From Phialophora verrucosa (lineage: Eukaryota; Ascomycota; Eurotiomycetes; Chaetothyriales; Herpotrichiellaceae), in contig MSED01000004.1 of the NCBI GenBank assembly GCA_002099365.1, forward strand, positions 372,001 to 436,000: a stretch of DNA of 64,000 nucleotides. The letters run 5' to 3'. The translations under genes and the position numbers were made by a program. The stretch's first letter is position 1. Every line of letters starts with the position of its first letter. Under the pieces are notes generated by a model, which was not told the origin of the DNA, ran no database searches, and saw nothing but the letters and a program-made list of their open reading frames with translations. This document shows positions 43,966 to 55,740 of the stretch, piece after piece.

Positions 43966-46458
43966 AGTGTCTTGTTTGATCGGGAGAGGGTGGTTGATGA
44001 TGTGGTCGGTCTCCAAGGATAGTTCTTCACACAAACTTGTAATAGTTGAGAGCGTGTGTGTGTGTGTGTGTCGGCCCTGACTGGCTCGGCCGCTCGAGTT
44101 ATTTTATTGGCTTGGAGGACTGTGCTATCCTTGTCTCCGGGAGAGAGAGTTGAGTTCAACGAGGTGTTCGTCCTCCCTCCGCCTTGTGCCCCCGTTTCTG
44201 AGCACGACATCCACCGATGCTCGTGGTCAACTGACCACGGATTCCCTCATGCCGACGATCTGGCATCCACAGTCCCGATCCCTACTGCTATGACTGATAA
44301 CAGACTCGAAAGCCGCGGAGCTGTTGAAGAACTTGTTATCATGACCTCCACAGATGAAGTTGCCAGAGTCAAACCCTTCGGCTCCCAGGGACGACGACGA
44401 CGTTCCGCGGACATCTCTTGATGATTTCGAGGTCACTAGCGTGTCCCGACAAAATAGACGAGACGAGACTGGCTTCTCGTCAAGTGTGGGAGGGGAAGCT
44501 GAAGGAGATAACAATGAGGGTTCAAGGAAAACATGCCAACCAGCGCATCTCGCTGCCAATATACCACATTGGGGAATCCCCAGCCGGATCGAGACGTATG
44601 GCAGCAGCGAATAGAGACGACCGATTGTCGCATCCCTTATGTCCAGGGAACCTTCAAGCTTGCGGATTGGGGATTTCACAGTCGATCCTTCTTCGACAGT
44701 GTAATATCGATGTACGTGACGAAAGGTCGCTATGTCGACAGGGACGTTGGCGAACCTCCATGACACTTGCAATATTGTCTCTCTGAGCAGTGAGGATTCG
44801 AGGATCCCACCAAAACCCTGGTAGGAATGGTCAGATCTAGCTGGTCACAGCTGCAACAGGGTTGTAGGGTGCTGGCAGCCGATGTGCTACTGAGATGAGC
44901 TGCCACATAGGGCAATGGGCGTGTCGCGACTCTGGCTAAGAAGCAGCCACCATAATGCGGGGAGCATTGCGCCGCAGATTAACTCTCTGAGACTGGTAAG
45001 AGATTGAAGGATCTCAAATACTTCCTCGCTGTGACTCGGCAAGTGGACACACATGTCAGTTGACCTCTTATCTCGAGTCGACATACTCTGCGTCGTGGAA
45101 GTAAACACCAATTACCTGGATGTCTAACTGGACGGCGAGATGGGCTGGGTCCGAGTCGTTGCCGTTGTGTCGCCGTCTCTGCTTCCGTAATTGGGAGGCT
45201 GTCAGTCAAACCTCGAACCAAGATACCAGATCAGGCTAGCAGTCAGGAAGCGATACGAGCAGACCAGGCTGGCATAAGGAGCAGGTTGGAGCAGGGACCA
45301 GTCCACGAGGTGTCACCACTGACTGCTTGACTAGTGACGATGGAGAGAAGGCATTTGAGGACAGGATGTGTGCTCGTTTGGTTCGTCGAACCGCGGATTC
45401 GACCGTGTACGAGAGGTGTGTCCGGAAACGTCCCGCCAACTTCGTGACTGCCTGTCAGATCGGCTTTCGTCTTCCGGTCTGGAGAAAGGGAGATCACATA
45501 AACTTCGGGAGGGCGGAGCAGAGGTCCACGACGATGCGACTCATCTCCTCGGGCGCCGAGAAGCGCGCAAAGTGATTGGTTAATAGGGGCGAAAGGCATT
45601 GACATCGAGACCAGCCCGAGTTCCGGCCTCAAGTTTGGGATGGGATCAAGTATTGTGTTTCGCTAGCTGGAAACATCTTAGTTCTGGTCGCAGCTATAAG
45701 GTTTATGCCATGTACTTGTACATGCATGTGCGTATCCATTCTCCAAGCCGCAGGGCACGGAGCAGAACGTCTCGATGATAGCGACGACGCCGGCTCTATC
45801 AAATACAAGCCCCAATTGTCGACTGTTTTACGCGAGGCCTGACGCTAAATACTGTATACTATCAGCCCGATGAACGATTGGAAGCGAGAGAGACTTGACG
45901 TATTGGCCGACTGGCAAACATCATAGCAGAGACAGGCATACTTTCCACGGGAGCCGAGAGGACGCCGTTATCCGTTTCAAACAAGACCAATGCCGGGACT
46001 TGTAAGCGTGTGTTTTCTTACCAAAGCTTCCCCACTGTCGAAGTCTCTAGCTGCCTCCGTTTTTCTATGTACGGCATGGGGACGGGGTAGTGCACCTGGC
46101 AGCCAACCAGCGTGCGGATCCACAAAGTCCGTCTGTACGGTAGAACCAACTCAGGACGATCTATCGTCTCGAGATGAGGGGCCGCCATGCATGCCTGAAA
46201 GCATTCGCACAAGGCGACGAGCTTGAACATGAGAATACTGATAGGATGAGGAAGGGTTGAGGTTGAGCAGCCCAAGGAAACTTGCGGCATATAAAAAGGA
46301 GGGCTGTTCATGATGGGATTTGAAAACTCCAGGGCTTCTTCAGCCAGAGACAAGTGACTCGCCATTCCTCTGCTTCAGGCCAACGGTCCTACCTTTGTTG
46401 TCGAGACATCTATATACAAGCCTATCCTTTTAGTACAAACGCCGTCCACAACCCGACT
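43966..46458. other. Intergenic, 2.5 kb, possible unrecognised small genes
   Basis: Two overlapping coding-like frames oppose each other: plus 44354-44614 (acidic, P-S-A-P-R-D-D-D-D-V-P) and minus 44227-44772 (181 codons). A further minus frame of 129 codons lies at 45243-45632. None shows a known domain, and I could not build a convincing spliced gene. The right end holds the promoter of the acyl-CoA dehydrogenase-like gene. Confidence 0.3.
44054..44071. repeat. (GT)n microsatellite
   Basis: About nine GT units lie 90 bp upstream of the start of the GPR1-type gene, in its probable 5' untranslated or promoter region. Confidence 0.93.
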
Positions 46459-47775
46459 ATGGCGATTGACTTCACCCTGACTCCTGAACAGGAGAAGATC
46501 AAGGCCGACGCAAGGAAGTTTGCGCAAGAGGTTTTGGTCCCAACGCGTGAAGCCTATCTGAAACTGCCCACGCAAGAAGAGCGCTTCCGTGCCACCAGGG
46601 AAGCTTACGCCAAATGCGTCGCAGAGGGATGGATCAAGATCCAGATCCCAGCTAGTGAAGGAGGCACGCGCAAGAGCCTGGTTGACCTAGCCCTGGTCAC
46701 TGAGGAGTTCTTCGCCGCAGACTCAAGCTTCCCCATCACCTGGCTTGTGACGGGCCTAGGCCTGGCCCCAATCTTCATGTACGGCAACGCCGAGCAGAAG
46801 AAGAGGTTCTTGGCTCCCTTCATCACCGGCAAGGGGGACGCGCTGGCGGCATTGGGCTTCACCGAGCCCACAGGCAGCGCCAACTACCTCCAGAATGAAG
46901 GCGGCTTGGGCGTGCAGACGTTGGCCACGATCGAGGGTGACGAAGTTGTCATCAATGGCGGCAAGCAGTTCGCCTCGAACAGTGCCGGGTGGGATTTCAA
47001 GGGCCCCGAGATCTTGACCTTGCTGTGCCGGTTTGGCGACAAGGGAGACCCGAAGGAGACACTGTCCATGGTGGTTCTGACCCGCGCCGACTTCGAAGCC
47101 GACAAGAACAAAGGCGCCTTCGAGGTGCTCTATGATATTGAGACACATGGGTTCCGTGCCCATTCAGGCCCGCGCACCAAGTTGACCAACTTCCGCGTCC
47201 CTGTCAAGAACATCCTTGCCCCGCCGGGCAAGGGAGCAATGGTCAATGTGGCGGCCTTCACCGAGTCGGCGGCCCTGGTGGGTGCCGGTTCCGCGGGCCT
47301 GATGCGGAGCTGCTTCGCACACACGCACAAGATCGTCACCACCGAGAAGCGCGGCGGCAGCGTCCCAACCATCAACTATCAGTCCGTTGCAGACTTGCTC
47401 ATTAGCATGAAGATGCGCGAAGAGACCACCCGCTACTTTACCTGGAAGGCGTGCCACTATCTCGACACCACGGGCGAGGCCGAGATGGCCTACCAGGCCA
47501 AGGTCTGGGGCTCTGAGAATGCTATTCAATGCGTCCTCGAGGCCATGCAGGCCGTCGGCGTCACCGCCTACGCTACATCGCAGCCCTACGGCCAGATGAT
47601 GGACGACGCTTTGTGCCTGCCCTTGTTCGAGGGTTCCAACACGGGAGTCCGGCGTCGCCAGATCCAAAAGATTTTCGCCCAGGAAGGGTATGATCCGGAG
47701 TCGTGCGCGAGCGGCAAGCCGTGGAGTAAGCCTTTGATGGATTTCCCCAAGGGATTCTTGAGTGTGTACACCTAA
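46459..47775 (+). CDS. Acyl-CoA dehydrogenase-superfamily flavoenzyme, nitroalkane-oxidase-like
   Basis: This single-exon gene encodes a 438-residue FAD enzyme of the acyl-CoA dehydrogenase fold. Overall it follows the fungal nitroalkane oxidase branch rather than classical mitochondrial dehydrogenases: IKIQIPASEGGTRKSLVDLALVTEEFF, GFTEPTGSANYLQ, FASNSAGWDFKG, SALVGAG-type helix and CLPLFEGSNTGVRRRQ. The catalytic base in nitroalkane oxidase is an Asp (sequence LFDGGN); the equivalent residue here is Glu391 (LFEGSN), as in acyl-CoA dehydrogenases. It could therefore dehydrogenate an acyl thioester or oxidise another substrate by direct flavin chemistry. I see no mitochondrial presequence or SKL-type C terminus (ends SVYT). 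The start is the ATG with the family N terminus, not the longer open frame upstream. Confidence 0.9.
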   Translation: MAIDFTLTPEQEKIKADARKFAQEVLVPTREAYLKLPTQEERFRATREAYAKCVAEGWIKIQIPASEGGTRKSLVDLALVTEEFFAADSSFPITWLVTGLGLAPIFMYGNAEQKKRFLAPFITGKGDALAALGFTEPTGSANYLQNEGGLGVQTLATIEGDEVVINGGKQFASNSAGWDFKGPEILTLLCRFGDKGDPKETLSMVVLTRADFEADKNKGAFEVLYDIETHGFRAHSGPRTKLTNFRVPVKNILAPPGKGAMVNVAAFTESAALVGAGSAGLMRSCFAHTHKIVTTEKRGGSVPTINYQSVADLLISMKMREETTRYFTWKACHYLDTTGEAEMAYQAKVWGSENAIQCVLEAMQAVGVTAYATSQPYGQMMDDALCLPLFEGSNTGVRRRQIQKIFAQEGYDPESCASGKPWSKPLMDFPKGFLSVYT

Positions 47776-49327
47776 GTGGACATGAATGGCGGGGAAAACG
47801 GGGGGAGGGCAAAAGCCGAAAGGAGGCAAAGAGACAGGGATGGAACTTGGTGTCTTCTCGGCCTGGTGAAGCCAGCACGGAGAAGCATTGCAGTAGTTTC
47901 AAAGCGAGAATTTTCGCAAATAACAAGACGACCTCGCATTTTCTGTCCTCCCAGTTGATGTAGAGCCGTGGAGCCGAGACGCGATACGCGAGACTACGAG
48001 GTAGGTCACGCGTAGCGCGCTTGTGTCGCGTGACTGCATCTCCGCAAATCACGGAGCGGAGCGCGAGTCCTCCCGAGCCGAGGTGTGGATCAATCAACCC
48101 AAAGCAAAATTGGACTAGCGTGTACTGAGAGGACTGGGAGATGCCGCCGCCTTATCGTACGCAGGTTCACAGAGCAGCGCCATCTTCGTTCCCAAACGGG
48201 GTGAGTCCTCAGCGAGGGGGAGCAGCGGACTTGCTCCACGAACTGACTCTTCCTCTACTTGTAGCGAATACGCAGGTGTCAGCATATATCGACACGGCCA
48301 GAGTACCAATAAGTGAATCCGTGGAACTGCTCCGCAAGACTGATCAGGACGTGGTTAGGTCTGATGAGTCGAGGGTTTCACAATCTATAATGGTAGGGCT
48401 GTGTTTACAGTTGACGGTCGCGTCCAGGGAGCGGTCCGATCTTTCCAACGGTGCCATGATTGACGAACGGAGCGTCTTGGGGAGGATCATCCCGATCGAC
48501 TGACGGAGCAGCGCGCACTGGCAGGAGCATATCAGACGAATGGATAGGTCCAGGAGGCGGTGACAATACTGGAGAAGGTGGTACGGATTCAAGAGTACAT
48601 ACTAGCGAAGGATCATCCCGATCGACTGGTGTCGCAGGACAGTCTTGCCATTACCTTTTGGAATCTCGACCTACATCCTGAAGCGCTGGGGATGTTCAAA
48701 CATCTTGTGGAGATCCGTCAACAGGTGCTCGACCACGACCACCCTGATCGCGTCGCTTCTGAGGAAGAGCTCGAGCTCTTCGAGGATAGCCCGCCGAGCC
48801 CGCCTAGTTCTTAGCATGAAAATGCTGGCTTACTTTCAACGGACCATGCGTTCATGCAAGTGGCACAAGGCATGCTATCATTATGGGCAAAGCACACAAT
48901 TACGTTAACCAAGCGAGCCAGCCGATGAAGCACAGACGGCGGAGTCTGCTCATACGGGGAATCCCTCATTACTCTTGTTATATCTATATAGCCCCAATCC
49001 AGGCTAAGAATTGGAAATGCGAAGATCCAGTAGCTTCTTCCGTATTGGATGATACAACTCAAGCGACGCCTACCGACTTTGCTTTGATGTTCCATTGCCC
49101 GAGCGGCCACGATGGTTGCTATCCACGGCATCTCCGAATCGGTCGGAATGACCTCGGCTGGGCAACTGGCGACGCGATTACGGTGGGACCCAGTCTTTCC
49201 TCGCCCCAACTAATCAACTACTGGGTCCTCCGTATACATATTTGATTCCTTTATACATTCTATATTTTGTCTGTGCATTAGCATCCCGCCGCCATGTCCT
49301 AAGTACAGTAATAGCAAAAGCATCATT
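47776..49327. other. Intergenic region containing a TPR relic
   Basis: This 1.55 kb lies between the flavoenzyme and the histidine phosphatase. Apart from the decayed TPR stretch at 48461-48814 listed separately, I recognise nothing. A plus-strand frame at 48141-48503 overlaps the relic in another frame. Confidence 0.4.
48461..48814 (+). pseudogene. Relic of a kinesin-light-chain-type TPR protein (NLR-like C terminus)
   Basis: One frame encodes about three degenerate TPR units of the type found at the C terminus of fungal NB-ARC/NLR proteins: RLGEDHPDRLTEQRALAGAYQTNG, then VQEAVTILEKVVRIQEYILAKDHPDRL with LAITFWNL, then HLVEIRQQVLDHDHPDRVAS. The frame is broken by TGA at 48461-48463 and TAG at 48545-48547, both explained by single C-to-T changes from CGA and CAG. 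No NACHT or NB-ARC domain, start codon or splice structure was found nearby. It ends in a Pro/Ser tail and a stop. It is most likely a leftover of a decayed immune-type receptor gene. Confidence 0.65.
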
Positions 49328-50260
49328 ATGCCCGTCACCGAGATATACATCCTCCGGCACGGCCATCGGCTTGCCTGGTCGCTCAACCCTACCACCGGCA
49401 AATACTCCTCCAGCCACCCCTTCCCGACACGCCTCCCAGCAGATCCTCCTCTCGCATCGCACGGCGTACGCCAAGCGCAAGAAACGGGCCGCCATCTCAG
49501 CGCATTATTCGCGGATCTCGTAAAGCAAGATCGACTGCGGATTTACTCATCGTTATTCTACCGCTGTCTTGAGACGTTGCGGCCGACGGTGGAAGCGCTG
49601 CTTGAACAAATACCGGAACGTGACCTCGAGAGGCGGCGGAATCTGCTGGTCCGAGGTGAACGAGGACTGGGCGAGTGGTTCGGCCGCGCGTGGTTCGTGC
49701 AACCTTCTCCTGCAGACCCTCGGAGGTTACGCAGGGACTTCTTCCCGTGGTTGAACGACGAGTATCACTCGAGACTCATACCGCACGATCACGGTGAGCG
49801 GATAGAAGAGCTGCACGATCGGGTTGCGCGGGCGTTGGCAAGCGTCGTGAGGGACGTGGATGAGGAGTTTTCCCGCTTGGGAAGAGGCGAGGAGGAAGTC
49901 ACGATTTTGATTTCTGGGCATGCGGCGCCCATCATCGCATCTGGACGAGCCCTGACGGGAGATGTTCCCGACGACTGGGACGAGGAGGATTTTCGCTGTT
50001 ATACCTGCGGGCTGAGTAAGTTCGTGAGACGGCAGCTGCCCCCGGCCGAAGAGGGCGAGAGGCAGGAACACTACGACGACAGGGCTCAGGGAGTGGCTGG
50101 CGGGTGGGATTGCATTCTGAATAGTGATTGTAGCCACCTGAGTCAGGGCGAGGAGAGGGGCTGGCATTTCCATGGCGATGAGAGTTTTGATTCTTATCAA
50201 GATGTTCAAGGGGCGGCGCTGAAGGTGTCGGATGGGAGTGTTCATGAGTCGAAGTTATGA
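49328..50260 (+). CDS. Histidine phosphatase superfamily protein (phosphoglycerate mutase-like)
   Basis: This single-exon gene of 310 residues opens with the histidine-phosphatase signature YILRHGHR (nucleophile His at about residue 11), followed by SHGVRQAQETG and YSSLFYRCLETLRPT, and has the second catalytic His in ISGHAAPI. The C-terminal third (YTCGLSKFVRR ... GWHFHGDESFDSYQDV) resembles the fungal relatives of the TFIIIC subunit Tfc7/tau55, which contain such a domain. It may thus be either a small-molecule or protein phosphatase or a Pol III factor; the intact catalytic residues allow activity. No targeting signal is visible. Confidence 0.85.
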   Translation: MPVTEIYILRHGHRLAWSLNPTTGKYSSSHPFPTRLPADPPLASHGVRQAQETGRHLSALFADLVKQDRLRIYSSLFYRCLETLRPTVEALLEQIPERDLERRRNLLVRGERGLGEWFGRAWFVQPSPADPRRLRRDFFPWLNDEYHSRLIPHDHGERIEELHDRVARALASVVRDVDEEFSRLGRGEEEVTILISGHAAPIIASGRALTGDVPDDWDEEDFRCYTCGLSKFVRRQLPPAEEGERQEHYDDRAQGVAGGWDCILNSDCSHLSQGEERGWHFHGDESFDSYQDVQGAALKVSDGSVHESKL

Positions 50261-50715
50261 GAGGTGATCCATCTGGCTCGAACGCCTCGAATATACTTGT
50301 GGAACTTTGGTCATGGCTTGGTTACAAACTCGATAGACGCCAGACGCCATGCAACAGATCTAGATACATATACAATGACATAGCACAGTCATGCCCTTTA
50401 CGCCTGCGTTGCCCGATTTCTCAGTCTGTCGACGGCTCGGCTATCTGGTGCTTGGTGCCGAAGGCTTTCTAGAAGCTCGGCCGGCTGGACTTGAGCTGCA
50501 CCGCAACTCCGCAGGCTGTGACGACTTCAGCTTGACTTGGTGCCACGGCCTGATCATCACCATCCTTACTGTCCTGTCGAGATTTTAGTTCTTCGCTCGC
50601 TTCTCTTTCGTCTTCTCTTTCGCACAGGCCGAGCCATTCTTTACCCTGACATGAGGATGGTCGTTGTACGCCAGTAGGAGGATGGCAGGCTTCGAAAGCC
50701 AGTTAGTCTGCAGCT
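50261..50715. other. Intergenic, promoter of PP2C gene
   Basis: This 455 bp lies between the histidine phosphatase and the PP2C start. A CT-rich tract (about 50586-50630) lies some 90 bp before the PP2C ATG, as in many fungal promoters. Nothing else is recognised. Confidence 0.45.
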
Positions 50716-52580
50716 ATGCCGTCGTCCAGCAGCAGATTTTTGCGCCCGTACAACGACAGCCATTATTATGGTACGGCGGCACTGGTTTGACGCGAAGAGC
50801 GAGTTGATCTGATTGATATGTAGACCTTCTATCGACCTTCATTCGGCAGACACGAGCTCAAACGCGCACCCGATTGCAAGATGGCCAGCAACAGCAGCGG
50901 CACTTCCACGACTACTTTGTCACGCACCTCCCTTCGTCATCCCTTCACCCAGATTCACGCTCTATGACTGGGCTTGCGCACAAATTCCCTAGGAAAGAAT
51001 CAACCCCGCACACTCCTGACGGCAAGCACGCTCCTGCCGCTCACCCCTCCGTCTCCCGAGATACGACGGTCGTGCGGATCCCTCTAAGGAGCGCCAAACA
51101 CCATTATGGCGTATCCGTATCTCGCGGGAGCAGACCCTACAACGAGGATTCCCATCAGGCGGGCGTTATTGAGCTGCCGGCGTTCTCTAGGAAAGCGCCA
51201 ACATCTGTGACCCTGAAAAAGACTGCAGGCGAGGGAACCTCGGCCGAAGGCGCCTCTGGGGATCCACAAGTTTTCTACTTCGGTGTCTTCGATGGTCACG
51301 GTGGGGCGGAATGCAGCGACTTTCTGAGGGAGTCGCTTCACGAGTATATTGAAAAGGCTGCCGTAGCGTTCCATCTCAAGTCGAGCCTGCAAACGTCGAG
51401 AAAAGATGATAAAGAGGGCGCCCCTGTACTTGGGGGGCTCGATGGAGACGCACAACAACAGAAGCAAGGCAAGAAAGCTCTCGAGGCGATCGAACCCAGC
51501 AAAGACGAGTCCAACAAGGATGGGAAGGCGAAGTCCCAAGATGGTTTCACCAAGCCATATCCCGGCGACGCCCCCTTAATTCAAAATGCTGATCAGGAGC
51601 AGATCCATCAGCTGGAGAGAGAACTGACAAGAGGCTGGAAAGACTTGGTAGGCGGTTATTTCCGACGCTTCAAGCCTGCCTACTTTTCTATCTACAGTGG
51701 TTATCAGAAGCTGGGAGAGGAGTCGGACCCGTTGCAGGAAAGCGGGCAAGGTGTCGGTTCTGGAGCCGCGATCGAAGAAGTCATGACCTACGCCTTCCTC
51801 AAAGCGGACTACGACTTTGTGGCGGCCCAGGCGGCGAAGCATTCGGAAAGCAGAGACCATACAAGGGCAGAGAGGCCCCTTAACGATGGGGATGTATTAG
51901 GTGAACCATGGAAGCTTGCGGGACACATTGGAGGACCCAACAGATTTAAAGGCGGGAGCACTTGCAGCGTGGCCATGGTGTCTACGCCGACTCCCACCCC
52001 ATTCTGGAACCCTGCAACCACGTCTTCAATGCTGGTTGCTCATGTTGGAGACACACGAATTCTCCTTTGCTCTACGGCTACTGGTACAGCCATTCCGCTG
52101 ACCACAAACCACCATCCATCGTCACCAGTGGAAAGTAACAGGCTTAGAAGGTATGCTGCATCATTCGTGACCGACTCGTTTGGCCAGGAACGGATCTCAG
52201 GGCTTGCCAATACTCGAGCATTCGGAGATATTGCTTCGAAAAGACTTGGTGTCAGTGCCGAACCAGAAATCAAAAGAGTTGAAGTTGGTCCGGCCGAGTA
52301 CTCGTTTATGGTCCTGATGTCGGACGGAGTATCGGGGACGCTGGAGGATCAAGAGGTAGTAGACGTCGTCAAAGAGGCCAGGACCCCTGAGCAGGCCGCT
52401 CGCGACGTGGTCAACTTTGCGACCGAGGTGTCCACCGAGGGAGACAATGCCACTTGCCTCGTGGTGCGAATGGGAGGGTGGGAACGACGACAAGAAGGCG
52501 GACACGGTAGCCTTGGGACGAAAGAGGCCCGCGATTTCAAAAGGCAACAAGCGTCTGATCCGAGGAGTCGACGGCAGTAG
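50716..52580 (+). CDS. PP2C-family Ser/Thr phosphatase, probably mitochondrial (Ptc6 type)
   Basis: This protein phosphatase 2C has 603 residues and two exons: 50716-50770 and 50824-52580, with a 53 bp intron. The spliced N terminus is rich in Ser, Arg and Gln without acids (S-S-R-F-L-R ... FIRQTRAQTRTRLQ), fitting a mitochondrial presequence. Metal-binding motifs are present: RPYNED (about 122-127), FGVFDGHGG (about 172-179), VAHVGDTRILL, LMSDGV and EGDNATCLVV near the end. A large charged insertion separates the third and fourth motifs. The yeast relative Ptc6 acts on pyruvate dehydrogenase and in mitophagy; the same role is inferred. The C-terminal 40 residues are basic and polar. Confidence 0.9.
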
Positions 52581-53181
52581 GATACCGTGCTCGAAGTTAA
52601 AGCACGTGCTGTTTTGTATTATCCCCGAAACGTTGCGGCCAAGCGTTGAAGTGATCGTTCAATCATCTGTCTGGCTGACCATTCATGAACCACGAGACCC
52701 TGGGGAAGCGAGATGCTGGCACGGTGCTGATTCGTCCGAATGGGCACATCGTCCATCCGTGGTTCCGGCCGCGACCGTGATCTCGAAAGGCTGCTGGCAG
52801 TTAAATACTAGTCTTCCTCTTACCGATGATTTCTTCTTCGGACGTGACCCGGCAACAGAATTCATTTGACATTATCACCCAGCTCGCGCTCTCCCAGCAA
52901 GATCAGCTAGAAAGCAGCCGTCCGTCAACGCGGCAAAGCCCAGCAGTTGACTTCCTCCGCGTGTGCCCGCACCAGAAGCAACAATTTCCCAAGAAAGTCT
53001 GGGCCTGCGATAAAGGCACCCCTTATCAGAAGGCACACTTTTCGTGTCTGCCTGCGTGCTTCCCTGCCTTATCGAGCAAGATCTCACGAGCCTCCTCGAT
53101 TTCTTGACGGCGCCGAATTCTCTCCTCCCCTCCTGGTGAACGCCTCCTGGCGTGAGACCACCGCGGTGCAGCCAACCCGTC
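52581..53181. other. Intergenic, nothing recognised
   Basis: This 601 bp separates the PP2C stop from the phosphatidylinositol synthase start. Open frames here are short and unremarkable. Confidence 0.45.
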
Positions 53182-54280
53182 ATGGCACGAAGCAATGGGA
53201 CGGTGAAAGAGAACGGCCACGCTGTGGCCCCAGCCAACGGCCATGCACGGCCCAACGGCACGATCGAGGCGACCAAAAGGACAGAAGAGGATATCTACGA
53301 CGAGGAAAACATCTTCCTCTTCATCCCGAACATCATCGGTACGCATCTGGACCCTCGGAACCCCCCGTACCCGTGTCGTGCCCGCGGCTCGAACACTGCT
53401 ATAGACATCGATGCTGACACGGCTCTACAGGATATGTCCGCATCGTCACCGCCCTCGCATCCCTCTATTACATGCCCCTCCATCCTCGCACCTGCTCCGC
53501 ACTGTACAGCTTCTCATGCATCCTCGATGCCGCGGACGGCCTGGCCGCGCGGCGGTATAATCAGTCCACGACCTTTGGCGCCGTGCTGGATATGGTGACC
53601 GACCGCTGCACGACTTCCTGTCTGCTTGTCTTCCTGGCATCGGCGTTTCCCAGGTGGTCGATTATTTTCCAGGGACTGATCAGTCTCGATTTGGCGAGCC
53701 ACTATATCCACATGTATGCGTCCCTGACGACGGGCGGGCAGAGTCATAAGAAGGTCGAGGCCAGTCGAAGTTGGGTATTGCATCTGTATTACACGAACAA
53801 GGTGAGCAGACTGCCCATCGTGGGCCCCCCCCAAGATCACGCTTTGCTCAGAGGGAGGAAAGACCGGCTGACAAATGATGGATGGGTTTGTAGACCGTGC
53901 TCTTCATGTTCTGTGCCCTCAACGAGCTCTTCTTCATCGCCTTGTACCTTCTCTCCTTCTCGTCACCTCTCCTCTCCCCTTCGCTGCTCGTGTCCAGCGA
54001 CAAAGGCGGCGTCACCTCCGCTCAGCCCGGTTCGCCGGCGCATCCGAAACCCAGCGCCATCTTCGTGAACCCGTGGAGCGCAGGCGCCATGGAGATGGCC
54101 CGCGCCAACAAAATGGACAGCACCGTGCCTTGGATACTGGCCGGCGTGAGCGCCCCGGTTATGTTCGGCAAGCAGATTATCAATGTCATCCAGCTGGTGA
54201 AGGCGAGCAAGCTGTTGGGCGAGGTGGATGTGGCAGCACGGAGGAAAGCCGGGATCGCGCGCAAGAGGAAGAGGGCGTGA
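53182..54280 (+). CDS. PIS1: Phosphatidylinositol synthase (CDP-diacylglycerol-inositol 3-phosphatidyltransferase)
   Basis: This endoplasmic-reticulum membrane enzyme joins CDP-diacylglycerol and inositol to make phosphatidylinositol. It has 304 residues and three exons: 53182-53338, 53431-53801 and 53894-54280; both introns are 92 bp. The CDP-alcohol phosphotransferase signature DG-x2-AR-x8-G-x3-D-x3-D is perfect: D88 G89, A92 R93, G102, D106, D110. N-terminal features (ENIFLFIPNIIGYVRIV) match the family entry into helix 1. Late hydrophobic helices and a basic lysine/arginine C terminus (RKAGIARKRKRA) follow. The N-terminal 40 residues are a low-complexity Asn/Gly/Ala tail. It is an essential housekeeping gene in yeast. 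Confidence 0.94.
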
Positions 54281-55740
54281 AGGTTGTTGCTGCGCAATAC
54301 TCTCTCCGTGATCCGCGAGGAAGAAGCGGAGTGATCGCGCGCGGGCGCCCACAAAAGCATTCAGCAAACCGGTGCGGGAAAGCGTTGAATTATCACTGGC
54401 GGCGCGAATAAACTCCTGATTCCCGTGGAAAGGGTTTCTCGCTTTATGGCCGTTGGAGTGGGAAGCCACTCGTTTCCGGCGATCGCGACACAGCGATGTG
54501 GTCTCTTCACGTTTGCAGCCTCGAGGGCTTACAAGCCTTACGGCGGGGGCTCGCTCGGATTTCACGTGGAAATGTACAATCATTAAGCGATTTGGCATGT
54601 GTACCCTGGGTAAGGCTTCTTCGGATAGGACTTCGTCAAGGTTATGGGGAGAGATAAGTGACGCGCTGGAGGGGCTGTATCTTATTGTCATTCACCTAGG
54701 AGGTACTTTGGGCTGGCTGGCTGGACGAAAGGGGATATAAATAGGTTAGGCGCTCATATTCATAGTATATAATAGTAGAGAATAGGCTCTAATTTCTAAT
54801 CGACATGAAAATAACAATCGTAGGCACTGTCCTCCTTACTCCGGGCGTAGAACGAAAGACCAAAAAAACTCAGTGCTGGCTGTCGCCTGGCCCTGAGAAA
54901 ACTGGTCCTATCTCACGACGGGGCCGTTTTTTTAAAGGTCGTTGTCAACAACCCGGTCGCTTTTCCAAGTCAATGCCCGGAGGCATTCCATTTCCAAAGC
55001 GCATTGTTAGGAATCCGAGAGGAAGGTCGTCAGCTTCGAACTCTAGTCCCTAGGTCTGTAGGTCTGATTCCCATGTTACCACGTCCGCTGGGGTTCTCCA
55101 GCCGCATGCAGATAGGGAATTTGTCTTGTGGTCATTCCAGATACTTCATGCCAGGTTCACTATCCCCAAAGACCGTTCTTGTTCCCCCCTGTACGCACTG
55201 AACTCTGGTTTCCTTCCCCGGAATGCCGACCAACTTTCTGGCGCTTGCATTCATATACCTTGACCTTTTGGGGCCGTGACTCCTGGGATTCACTTGACGT
55301 GGTGCTGTGGGTCCAGAAGGTACTGTGAGTTGAAGGAGACGGTTGTTGGAGCGACCTGTGGCAGGGCAGTGAATGTGTAAGGACTGCTGGTATATTACGG
55401 ACTGGAATTCTTCAAGCAAAGGCTTGCCGATTCTCACACCGATGTTTGTTTGGTGTGCTCGCCGCCGTCTGTCCTCAGCAGATGGAATCTCACCCGACAC
55501 CATTTCCCTCAATCGATCGAGACTCGCGAGGCAAAGGTCAGTGTAGAAGTGAGCTGTGTCATATCTCGTCTGACCTTCAAGCCCAGCAACAGTCCTCTCG
55601 CCCGCCTTGTTCGCCTTTACGGTCCCCCGATGCCTTTGTCCAAACCTGCTCCAGGCGATGCAGACTTCTTTCGTGGGAGAAATCCGACAACCAAATGTCT
55701 TTTTGGGCCGTCGCCCGCGATAAGAAGGCATGGTGCATTG
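54281..55740. other. Intergenic with small candidate frames
   Basis: A TATA-like GATATAAATAG at 54733-54743 precedes an 82-codon plus frame at 54805-55053 by about 65 bp. The frame is basic and without a known domain. A 211-codon minus frame (55132-55767) opposes an open plus frame reaching back to 55450. None can be assigned. Confidence 0.3.

Noticed and set aside
44227..44786. Two opposing frames as genes
   Set aside because: Neither has a recognisable domain, start context or plausible splice structure; I could not choose between them and listed the region as unassigned.
47164..48097. Minus-strand frames opposite the acyl-CoA dehydrogenase-like gene
   Set aside because: They mirror a GC-rich coding exon with all flavoenzyme motifs on the plus strand and show no domain.
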